From contig BNBP01000065.1 in assembly GCA_014656015.1 (NCBI GenBank), positions 1 through 40,341 on the forward strand: 40,341 nucleotides of DNA, written 5' to 3'. The translations under genes and the position numbers were made by a program. The notes under the pieces are model-generated. The model ran no database searches, was not told where the DNA came from, and saw only the letters and a list, made by a program, of their open reading frames with translations. The stretch is from Streptomyces griseoaurantiacus. GTDB taxonomy: Bacteria > Actinomycetota > Actinomycetes > Streptomycetales > Streptomycetaceae. Of this stretch, positions 24,332-30,996 are shown piece by piece (position 1 is the stretch's first letter; the number at the start of each line of letters is the position of its first letter).

Positions 24332-24805
24332 ATGGATCACGCGTCACACGGCGGCATGCACTCGCACGGGCTCTCGGACTGGGGCACGGCCGCACGGGCG
24401 ACGGCGCACTGTCTGACGGGCTGTGCCCTCGGCGAGGTCGCCGGCATGGTGATCGGCACCGCGGCGGGGCTGCACAACGCGGCGACGGTCGTGCTGTCCA
24501 TCGCCCTCGCGTTCGTGTTCGGCTACGCGCTGACCATGCGGGGCGTGCTGCGCGCGGGGCTGCCCCTGCGGCGGGCGGCGAAGCTGGCCCTGGCCGCGGA
24601 CACCGTCTCCATCGCCGTGATGGAACTGATCGACAACACCGTCATGGTCGGTGTGCCCGGCGCCATGACCGCCGGGCTGTCCGACCCGCTGTTCTGGGGC
24701 GCCCTGGCGTTCTCCCTGGTTCTGGCGTTCCTCGTCACCCTCCCCGTCAACCGGTGGATGATCGGCCGCGGCAAGGGGCACGCGGTCGTGCACGCCCACC
24801 ACTGA
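24332..24805 (+). CDS. DUF4396 membrane protein, probably metal-linked
   Basis: 157 aa from the ATG at 24332. The N-terminus is His-rich (MDHASHGGMHSHG) and the C-terminus ends HAVVHAHH, so both ends could bind metal. Four hydrophobic helices follow: GEVAGMVIGTAAGL, TVVLSIALAFVFGYALTM, KLALAADTVSIAVMELIDN and FWGALAFSLVLAFLVTLPVN. HCLTGCALGEVAGM, with two cysteines, is the start of the DUF4396 signature. The family has no assigned function. The CsoR-like operator just upstream, together with the His/Cys content, suggests a copper-induced membrane protein. Confidence 0.88.
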   Translation: MDHASHGGMHSHGLSDWGTAARATAHCLTGCALGEVAGMVIGTAAGLHNAATVVLSIALAFVFGYALTMRGVLRAGLPLRRAAKLALAADTVSIAVMELIDNTVMVGVPGAMTAGLSDPLFWGALAFSLVLAFLVTLPVNRWMIGRGKGHAVVHAHH

Positions 24806-27014
24806 GGTGCCGCACCCGGCCGGCGCGGGAGGCGGCGGACCGGCGGCTCCTCAGAAGGCCCCGGGGTCCAGCGTGATCACCGTCTTGATGTCGCCGGGAC
24901 GCCGCTCGAACGCCTCCTCCGCGCGTTCCAGCGGCACCCGGCGGGTGAGGAGGCGGTGCAGCCAGTCGGCCTCGGCCCGGGCCAGGGCGTCGGCGGCCTG
25001 CCGGTAGTGCCGCAGGTTGGCGTTGACCGAGCCGATCACGGCGTCGTTCTCCAGGACGATCTCCCGGTTCACCAGACCCGCGTCCACGCTCGTGCGGCGC
25101 CCCGCGGGCGAGACACCGGTGAGGCAGACGATGCCGTAGGCGGCGGTGCCGCTGATGCAGTCGAACACCACCGATCCAGCGCCGGTGGCCTCGACGACCA
25201 CGTCCGGACGGAGACGGGGGACGAGGTCGGCCGCGTCCCCGGCGTGGTAGGTCGCCCCCAGGGCCCGGACCGCATCCGGCTTCGCCCCGTCCTCCACCCG
25301 GTCCAGCACGTGGACGTCCAGGCCGCGCTGCCGTCCCAGCAGGGCCGCGAGCAGACCGATCGGGCCCGCGCCGGTCACCAGCGCCCGGCGCGGCTCGAAC
25401 CAGGCGCGGCCGCCCACGCGTTCGATCTGCTCCCAGGCCTTGGCCACCACGCTGGTCGGCTCCATCAGGACACCGGCGAGGCCGAGCGCGGGGTCGATCC
25501 GGACGGCGTAGTCCGCCTCCACGCACCACCTCTCGGCCCCGTAGCCGTCGCGGCCCTTGATGCCGCGCTCCTCGTAGCGCCCGTTGCGGCACATGTCGAA
25601 CTCTCCGTGCGCGCAGGCGCCGCAGGGCACCGGATCGGGGCGGCGCACCACGCCGGCGACCAGGTCGCCCGGGGCGAACCCGCTGCCGTCCGGGGCGCGT
25701 TCGACCCGCCCCAGCGACTCGTGCCCCAGGATCAGCCGGTCGCTGCCCCCGGGCGCCTCGCCGTACCCCCCGCGCGCGATCTCCCGGTCGGTGCCGCAGA
25801 CGCCCAACGCGAGTCCCCGGACGAGGAGTTCGCCCTCGGCGGGCACCGGCTCGTCGACGTCCTCCGGACGCGGGGTGGTGGCGTGGCCGGGTCGGACCGT
25901 CAGGGCGCGCATGCTGCTCCTTCTCGACAGGGGTGAGGACGGGGGACGGCACCGGGGCGGGGTCGGCACGCGGGCCGCGCGGCGGGCGCTCGGCCGTGCG
26001 GTGCGCCATCGCTTCGGCCCCGGGCCGGTCCTGCCCCGTGCCGTCCGGCCCCGTACGGGTGCCCTTGGCGACCGGCGTCATGCGCGGGCGGGAGGGCAGG
26101 GGCGGGGGGCCGGTCTCCACGGGTGGCGGCGTGGAGTCGGGCGCCGGTTCCGGCGGTGCGAGCCGTGCGCGCAGACGGGACAGACAGCGGGCGAGGAGGC
26201 GGGAGACCTGCATCTGGGAGACGCCCACCGCCGTGGCGATCTGCTGCTGGGTCTGGTCGTGGAAGAACCGGAGGTACAGGATGCGCCGTTCGCGGTCCGG
26301 CAGGCAGCGCAGGGCCTCGGCCAGCGCCAGGCGGTCCACGACCAGGTCGAGCGCCGGGTCGGGGCCGCCCAGGGTGTCCGCCACCGAGCGGCCGCCGGTC
26401 GGCCCGTCCCGGTCCGGGGTGTCCAGGGAGCGCAGCCGGCACGCCGTCTCCGAGCGCAGCGCCTCCGTGACCGCCTCCGCGCTCACTCCGCTGACGTGCG
26501 CGATCTCGGCGGCCGTGGGGGCCCGGCCGCCGAACCGCTGCTCCAGTTCCCGGCGGGCGTGCCCCACCCGGAGGCGGGCCTCCTGCACCGGTCGCGGCAG
26601 CCGTAGCAGCCCGCTCCGGTCGCGCAGATGGCGCTTGATCTCACCGGAGACGGTCGGCATCGCGTAGGCGAGGAAGGCGTGGCCGCGGCCGGGGTCGTAG
26701 CCGTCGACGGCCTTGACCAGTCCCAGGCAGGCGATCTGGGCCAAGTCGTCCGGGTCCTCGACGGTGACGTTGCGGTACTTGGCGGCGATCCGGCGCGCGA
26801 AGGGCACGAGCCGACGGATGGCCTCCTCGCGTGCCGCCCGGCGCGCGGGCCCGTCGGGCAGGGCGTGCACCCGGCCGACGAGGGCGTCGATCCCCTCGGA
26901 CGTCAGTTCGGGCGACGGATCCGGCGCCGGCTCCGGGTCATCGGCCGGTGAGGGCGGGGCGCTCACGCCGCCGGTTCCGTGCTCCGACGGCGCGGAGCTG
27001 GTCAGAGTCGTCAT
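24747..27014 (-). CDS. SigB/F/G-family sigma factor with run-on reading frame
   Basis: The ATG at 27014 follows GAGG at suitable spacing. Residues 1-285 (27014 to about 26160) are a complete group 3 sigma factor. Region 2 is RRLVPFARRIAAKYRNVTVEDPDDLAQ with AYAMPTVSGEIKRHLRD. Region 3 is PRPVQEARLRVGHARRELEQ. Region 4 is LPDRERRILYLRFF, then TQQQIATAVGVSQMQVSRLL. Family members stop near 260-290 residues. Here the frame stays open for 755 codons and crosses the entire dehydrogenase gene in another frame before a stop at 24747. The extension is Pro/Arg/Gly-rich and looks non-native, so the true stop may have been lost by mutation or a sequencing error. Expected role: general or osmotic stress and development promoters of SigB type. 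It is divergent from ctaD. Confidence 0.7.
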   Translation of the reverse strand: MTTLTSSAPSEHGTGGVSAPPSPADDPEPAPDPSPELTSEGIDALVGRVHALPDGPARRAAREEAIRRLVPFARRIAAKYRNVTVEDPDDLAQIACLGLVKAVDGYDPGRGHAFLAYAMPTVSGEIKRHLRDRSGLLRLPRPVQEARLRVGHARRELEQRFGGRAPTAAEIAHVSGVSAEAVTEALRSETACRLRSLDTPDRDGPTGGRSVADTLGGPDPALDLVVDRLALAEALRCLPDRERRILYLRFFHDQTQQQIATAVGVSQMQVSRLLARCLSRLRARLAPPEPAPDSTPPPVETGPPPLPSRPRMTPVAKGTRTGPDGTGQDRPGAEAMAHRTAERPPRGPRADPAPVPSPVLTPVEKEQHARPDGPTRPRHHPASGGRRRAGARRGRTPRPGTRVGRLRHRPGDRARGVRRGARGQRPADPGARVAGAGRTRPGRQRVRPGRPGRRRGAPPRSGALRRLRARRVRHVPQRALRGARHQGPRRLRGREVVRGGGLRRPDRPRARPRRCPDGADQRGGQGLGADRTRGRPRLVRAAPGAGDRRGPDRSARGPAGTAARPGRPRAGPGGGRGEAGCGPGPGGDLPRRGRGRPRPPSPSGRGRRGHRRWIGGVRLHQRHRRLRHRLPHRCLARGAPHERGRGSGEPGDRPGERRRDRLGQRQPAALPAGRRRPGPGRGRLAAPPPHPPGAAGTRGGGVRAASRRHQDGDHAGPRGLLRSRRSAASRAGRVRHLSGGRARPRAPCRGRSSTG
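24851..25912 (-). CDS. Zinc-dependent glucose-1-dehydrogenase-like MDR enzyme
   Basis: 353 aa from the ATG at 25912, preceded at good spacing by AAGGAG. The GroES-like domain has catalytic zinc ligands Cys39 and His64/Glu65 (GVCGTDRE, LILGHESLGRV) and a structural-zinc lobe with Cys97, Cys100 and Cys108 (PCGACAHGEFDMC). The segment RNGRYEERGIKGRDGYGAE is typical of archaeal-type glucose dehydrogenases. The Rossmann domain has LVTGAGPIGLLAALLG. Oxidation of glucose or a related aldose with NAD(P) is the best guess. The whole gene lies inside the run-on frame of the sigma factor gene upstream on the same strand. Confidence 0.9.
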   Translation of the reverse strand: MRALTVRPGHATTPRPEDVDEPVPAEGELLVRGLALGVCGTDREIARGGYGEAPGGSDRLILGHESLGRVERAPDGSGFAPGDLVAGVVRRPDPVPCGACAHGEFDMCRNGRYEERGIKGRDGYGAERWCVEADYAVRIDPALGLAGVLMEPTSVVAKAWEQIERVGGRAWFEPRRALVTGAGPIGLLAALLGRQRGLDVHVLDRVEDGAKPDAVRALGATYHAGDAADLVPRLRPDVVVEATGAGSVVFDCISGTAAYGIVCLTGVSPAGRRTSVDAGLVNREIVLENDAVIGSVNANLRHYRQAADALARAEADWLHRLLTRRVPLERAEEAFERRPGDIKTVITLDPGAF

Positions 27015-27070
27015 CTGGGCCTCGTACTGTCAGCAGGAGTCGGGACTGGGACAGCGGGTGCCCCGCATCG

Positions 27071-27085
27071 TTTGCCCTATGCAAA
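27071..27085. promoter_or_regulatory. Inverted repeat in the sigma/ctaD divergent region
   Basis: TTTGC-CCTAT-GCAAA lies in the 298-base spacer between the sigma gene and ctaD. It is a possible operator and stands out as AT-rich. No promoter hexamers were assigned with confidence; the rest of the spacer shows nothing recognisable. Confidence 0.35.
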
Positions 27086-27312
27086 GGTTCTGCCCTTCCG
27101 CTGCGCCGCACGGCCGGATCACTGCTTCCCGGGTGGTGGTCGTCCCCTGTTTCCCCACCATGCGGCCCGCCGCGCCATCCGGCGTCCGCTGCTCGTCCAT
27201 CCCGGTGCCCCGCCCCGCGGGTGCGCGACGTTTGGCGAGTCGCCGCCGGGGCTACCCCGCTCCGGTCCCGCCGGAGACCGGCTCCTTCGGAACAGCGCGT
27301 CGGAGGGCGTCC

Positions 27313-29025
27313 ATGTCGCAGACTCATCCCGGGCCGGCCAGGCCGGTGGAGGCCGAGCAGAAGCCCCGGATCTCCGTGGGCGAGCGGGTCCGGGACTACC
27401 TCACCACCACCGACCACAAGAAGATCGGCAACCTCTACCTGGTCACCTCGTTCGCGTTCTTCCTGGTGGCCGGAGTGATGGCGATGCTGATGCGCGCCGA
27501 ACTGGCCCGGCCCGGGCTGCAGATCCTCAGCGCCCAGCAGTACGACGAGCTCTTCACGATCCACGGCACGATCATGATGCTGCTGTTCGCGACGCCCACC
27601 TTCGCCGGGCTGGCCAACGCGATCATGCCCCTGCAGATCGGTGCCCCGGACGTCGCCTTCCCACGGCTCAACGCGCTCACGTACTGGCTGTTCCTGTTCG
27701 GCGGCCTGACCGTGCTCTCCGGGTTCCTCACCTCGGGGGGTGCGGCGCCCTTCGGCTGGTTCGCCTACGCGCCGCTGAACAGCGCCGTCGAGTCTCCCGG
27801 GGCGGGCGGGTCGCTGTGGGCGACGGGGCTGGTGGTGGCGGGCCTGAGCACGACGCTGGGCTCGGTCAACTTCATCGCCACCATCATGTGCCTGCGCGCC
27901 CCCGGCATGACGATGTTCCGGATGCCGATCTTCACCTGGAACATCCTGTTCACCTCGATCCTGGCCCTGCTGGCCTTCCCGGTGCTCACCGCCGCCCTGC
28001 TCGCCCTGGTCGCCGACCGCGAGTTCGGGGCGCACATCTACGACTCCGCCACCGGGGGCGCCCTGCTGTGGCAGCACCTGTTCTGGTTCTTCGGCCATCC
28101 AGAGGTCTACATCGTGGCGCTGCCGTTCTTCGGCGTCGTCACGGAGGTCATCCCGGTGTTCAGCAGGAAACCGGTGTTCGGGTACGTCGGCATGGTGGGC
28201 GCGACCATCGCGATCACCATGCTCTCGGCGACCGTGTGGGCGCACCACATGTTCGCCACCGGCGCGGTGCTGCTGCCGTTCTTCTCGATGATGTCCTTCC
28301 TCATCGCCATTCCGACCGGGGTGAAGTTCTTCAACTGGATCGGCACGATGTGGCACGGCAGCATCTCGTTCGAGACGCCGATGCTGTGGGCGCTCGGCTT
28401 CATGGTGACGTTCCTGCTGGGCGGGCTCAGCGGCGTCATGGTTGCCTCCCCGGCGCTGGACCTCCATCTGACCGACAGTTACTTCGTCGTGGCCCATCTG
28501 CACTACGTGCTGTTCGGCACGATCGTCTTCTCGCTCTTCGCCGGGCTGTACTTCTGGTGGCCGAAGATGACCGGGAAGATGCTCGACGAACGCCTGGGGA
28601 AGATCCACTTCTGGACGCTGTTCCTCGGCTTCCAGACGACGTTCCTGGTCCAGCACTGGCTCGGCGAGGCGGGCATGCCGCGCCGCTACGCCGACTACCT
28701 GGCGAGCGACGGCTTCACCGCCCTGAACACCGTCTCCTCCATCGGCGCCTTCCTGCTGGGCATGTCGACGCTGCCGTTCCTCTACAACGTCTGGAAGACC
28801 GCCCAGTACGCGCCCGAGGTCGAGGTCGACGACCCCTGGGGGTACGGGCGTTCGCTGGAGTGGGCGACCTCCTGCCCGCCGCCCCGGCACAATTTCGACA
28901 CCCTGCCCCGCGTACGGTCCGACTCCCCCGCCTTCGACCTGCACCACCCCGAGTTCCAGCGCCACCTGAACCCGGAGGCGCGCGGGGAGTCCGAGCCGAC
29001 CCCGGACACCTTCGAAGGGCGCTGA
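27313..29025 (+). CDS. ctaD: Cytochrome c oxidase subunit I (accessory copy)
   Basis: 570 aa from the ATG at 27313. Twelve membrane helices and all cofactor ligands are present. Haem a is held by His84 (TIHGTIMMLLF) and His397, and haem a3 by His395 (VVAHLHYVLFG). CuB has His262 (GHPEVY, with Tyr266 for the cross-link) plus His311 and His312 (WAHHMF). The D-channel region IGAPDVAFPR, Glu264 and the K-channel IPTGVKFFNW are intact, so it should be a working aa3-type proton pump. The C-terminal tail is acidic. Subunits II and III (ctaC, ctaE) are not nearby. That and the lone qcrB suggest a second, non-housekeeping oxidase. It is the first gene of ctaD-ctaF-PepSY lipoprotein. Confidence 0.97.
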   Translation: MSQTHPGPARPVEAEQKPRISVGERVRDYLTTTDHKKIGNLYLVTSFAFFLVAGVMAMLMRAELARPGLQILSAQQYDELFTIHGTIMMLLFATPTFAGLANAIMPLQIGAPDVAFPRLNALTYWLFLFGGLTVLSGFLTSGGAAPFGWFAYAPLNSAVESPGAGGSLWATGLVVAGLSTTLGSVNFIATIMCLRAPGMTMFRMPIFTWNILFTSILALLAFPVLTAALLALVADREFGAHIYDSATGGALLWQHLFWFFGHPEVYIVALPFFGVVTEVIPVFSRKPVFGYVGMVGATIAITMLSATVWAHHMFATGAVLLPFFSMMSFLIAIPTGVKFFNWIGTMWHGSISFETPMLWALGFMVTFLLGGLSGVMVASPALDLHLTDSYFVVAHLHYVLFGTIVFSLFAGLYFWWPKMTGKMLDERLGKIHFWTLFLGFQTTFLVQHWLGEAGMPRRYADYLASDGFTALNTVSSIGAFLLGMSTLPFLYNVWKTAQYAPEVEVDDPWGYGRSLEWATSCPPPRHNFDTLPRVRSDSPAFDLHHPEFQRHLNPEARGESEPTPDTFEGR

Positions 29026-29029
29026 GCGC

Positions 29030-29422
29030 ATGAAGCACGAGAGTTACCTCTTCGCCGGTGTCTCCCTGTTCTTCCTCGTCACCGCCGCCGCCTACGGGTG
29101 GTTCTCCCGGGAACCGGCCGGCACCGTCGCACTGCTGGTGTCCTGTCTGATGGCGGGGGTCATCGCGTTCTTCTCGATGGTCAACTACCGGCGCAAGGGG
29201 CTGCGCCCGGAGGACCGCCCGGACTCCGAGATCCGCGAACGGGCCGGCGCGGTCGGCTTCTTCCCGCCGCACAGCCCCTACCCGGTCGTCACCGCCCTGG
29301 GCGTCACGGTCCTCGCCGTCGGGGTCGTGTATGGCGCGTGGCTCGCCCTGATCGGCCTCGGCGTCCTGGGCGGCGGCGTCTTCGGACTCGTGTTCCAGTA
29401 CGTCGAGCGGCGGGGCGCCTGA
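29030..29422 (+). CDS. ctaF: Cytochrome c oxidase subunit 4 (actinobacterial type)
   Basis: 130 aa, starting 4 bases after the ctaD stop, so clearly co-translated. Four hydrophobic helices: YLFAGVSLFFLVTAAAYGWF, AGTVALLVSCLMAGVIAFFS, PVVTALGVTVLAVGVVYGAWL and LIGLGVLGGGVFGLVFQ. The cytoplasmic loop NYRRKGLRPEDRPDSEIRE and GFFPPHSPYP are the family hallmarks of actinobacterial subunit IV (CtaF). It stabilises the oxidase; no cofactors are bound. Confidence 0.93.
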   Translation: MKHESYLFAGVSLFFLVTAAAYGWFSREPAGTVALLVSCLMAGVIAFFSMVNYRRKGLRPEDRPDSEIRERAGAVGFFPPHSPYPVVTALGVTVLAVGVVYGAWLALIGLGVLGGGVFGLVFQYVERRGA

Positions 29423-29478
29423 CCCGCCCGGCGGCGATCCACCCGGACAGGCCCCGGCTCCGAGAAAGGACGTCTCCC

Positions 29479-30183
29479 ATGCGGCGCAGCCCGCACCCCC
29501 GGACCGTACGCCGCCGCGGCCGGCATGGACTGCCGGCCCTGCTGCTCGCCGCCGGAGTGGCCCTGACAGGGTGCACGGACTACCGGCTCGAGCCGCCCAC
29601 CGAGGTGCTCCCGCAACTGGAGTTCCCCTACGACGAGGCCTTCGCCAAGGCGCGGCACGAGGTGCCGGACAGCCGGCCGTTCTCCTTGGGTCTGCGGGAC
29701 AGCGACGCGCCGGCACCCGTCTGGTACGGCAGGGTCGTCACACCGGACGGGACGGTGCACGAGGTGCGGATGGACGCCGTGCGGGGCCGGGTGCTGGGCG
29801 CGTCCGTCCCGGCCGGGCAGAGCACCTCGGCGAAGGCGCGGGCCGCCGCCCTCACCGAGCGGGCGCGGCTGCTGCCCTCGGAGGCGGTCGGCAGGGTCAA
29901 GGAGCCGTACTTCGGCAAGGTCACGCAGATCGAGCTGAGCGAGGGCAGGATGAAGGCGGTGGTGTGGCGGATCACCGTCGCCGCGATCCGCCAGGACGAT
30001 CTGCGCACGTATCAGGTGGACGCGGTCACGGGCGAGGTGCTGAGCGTCCGCGAGGGCGGTCCCGCCGCGAGGGCGACGGTGGCTCCGCCGTCCACCGCGC
30101 TGCCGACGCCGCCCACGGTCTCGCCGCCCGAGCCGCCGAGCGGCCCGCCATCCACACCGGCCCCGTACCGGCCCTCCCCTTGA
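29479..30183 (+). CDS. PepSY-type lipoprotein in the oxidase operon
   Basis: 234 aa from the ATG at 29479, with GAAAGGA just upstream. The basic N-region RRSPHPRTVRRRGRHG and helix LPALLLAAGVALTGC end in a lipobox (LTGC), so it is an outer-face lipoprotein. Two PepSY-like repeats follow: FPYDEAFAKARHEVPDSRPFSLGL with a later VRGRVLGASVPAGQS strand, and TYQVDAVTGEVLSVREG at the end. A Pro-rich tail of about 40 residues could span the wall. PepSY modules are found in peptidase inhibitors and in PepSY-TM iron/redox proteins. Being 56 bases after ctaF, a role in oxidase assembly or electron delivery is possible but unproven. Confidence 0.78.
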   Translation: MRRSPHPRTVRRRGRHGLPALLLAAGVALTGCTDYRLEPPTEVLPQLEFPYDEAFAKARHEVPDSRPFSLGLRDSDAPAPVWYGRVVTPDGTVHEVRMDAVRGRVLGASVPAGQSTSAKARAAALTERARLLPSEAVGRVKEPYFGKVTQIELSEGRMKAVVWRITVAAIRQDDLRTYQVDAVTGEVLSVREGGPAARATVAPPSTALPTPPTVSPPEPPSGPPSTPAPYRPSP

Positions 30184-30226
30184 CCCGGTAGGCGCCCCCA
30201 CCCCTCGCATCGCGCCGCACACTGCG

Positions 30227-30251
30227 GGTTAAAACGGGATAAGTAGGGCAT
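30227..30251 (+). promoter_or_regulatory. SigB-like promoter before the SPW-repeat gene
   Basis: GGTT (30227-30230), 15 bases, then GGGCAT (30246-30251). This fits the GNNT-N14-16-GGGTAT pattern of Streptomyces SigB-family promoters with one deviation. The flanking bases are AT-rich, unusual here. It implies a leader of about 65 bases before the ATG at 30322. Confidence 0.55.
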
Positions 30252-30321
30252 AAATCACCTGAACGGGGGCACTCCACGCTCACAGAGCAAAGACCTCCAT
30301 TGAGGAGAGGAGACGACAGTC

Positions 30322-30816
30322 ATGTCGTATCCGCAGCACTCCAACGGGCCACGGCAGACGCATCCCGAAATGGGCTCACACTCGGACATGTCCACGCATC
30401 CCGAGATCGCCGAGATGCGCGCACGCCTGGAGCGGACCGGGTCCAGCGGCCGGGCCATCGCCCTCGAGGGGCTGGCCCTCATGGCGGGCCTGTACGCGGC
30501 CATCTCGCCCTGGGTGATCCACTACTCGTCCGCCGCGCCCAACCTCCGCACGAACAACCTGATCATCGGGCTGGCAGTCGCCCTGGTCGCCCTCTGCCTC
30601 ACCATGGCTCCGGAGCGCATGCTCCGGATGGCGTGGGTGCTCCCGCCGCTCGGCATCTGGCTGCTGATCTCCCCGTGGGTGGTCACCGTCGGTCACACCG
30701 CACGGACCGGCGCCATCTGGAGCAACGTGGTGGCGGGGGCGGTCACCTGCCTGATGGGACTGGCCGCCATGGGATTGACGGTCGGCATGAACAAGCGCAA
30801 GCGTCAGTCTCACTGA
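30322..30816 (+). CDS. SPW-repeat membrane protein
   Basis: 164 aa from an ATG preceded by GAGGAG (about 30303-30308). A 50-residue His/Met-containing hydrophilic N-terminus (MSYPQHSNGPRQTHPEMGSH) precedes four helices. Two SPW repeats are plain: AAISPWVIHYSS in the first helix pair and LLISPWVVTVGHT in the second. SPW proteins are found widely in actinobacteria and methylobacteria near stress genes, with no known function. The promoter looks SigB-dependent, and a SigB-type sigma gene lies 3 kb away, which supports a stress-induced membrane protein. Confidence 0.9.
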   Translation: MSYPQHSNGPRQTHPEMGSHSDMSTHPEIAEMRARLERTGSSGRAIALEGLALMAGLYAAISPWVIHYSSAAPNLRTNNLIIGLAVALVALCLTMAPERMLRMAWVLPPLGIWLLISPWVVTVGHTARTGAIWSNVVAGAVTCLMGLAAMGLTVGMNKRKRQSH

Positions 30817-30911
30817 CCCTTTCACCGCGCTTCAGGGGCCGGTACGACCCGCGGACGTCCTGTCCGCCCGGTCGCGCCGGCCTCGTTCCGTGCGCCCGCA
30901 CCACCGCGGAA

Positions 30912-30996
30912 GCCGCCTGCGCCGACCGCCTGCACCGACCTCCTCCGGGAGCCGCCTGCGCCGACCGCCTGCACCGACCTCCTCCGGGAGCCGCCT
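30912..30996 (+). repeat. 39-bp tandem duplication at the 3' end of qcrB
   Basis: Two identical 39-bp copies (30912-30950, 30951-30989) plus a 7-base start of a third (30990-30996), which reaches into the TAG stop of qcrB. Within each unit GCCG-type 10-mers also recur. It lies in the convergent gap between the SPW gene and qcrB. Confidence 0.93.
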
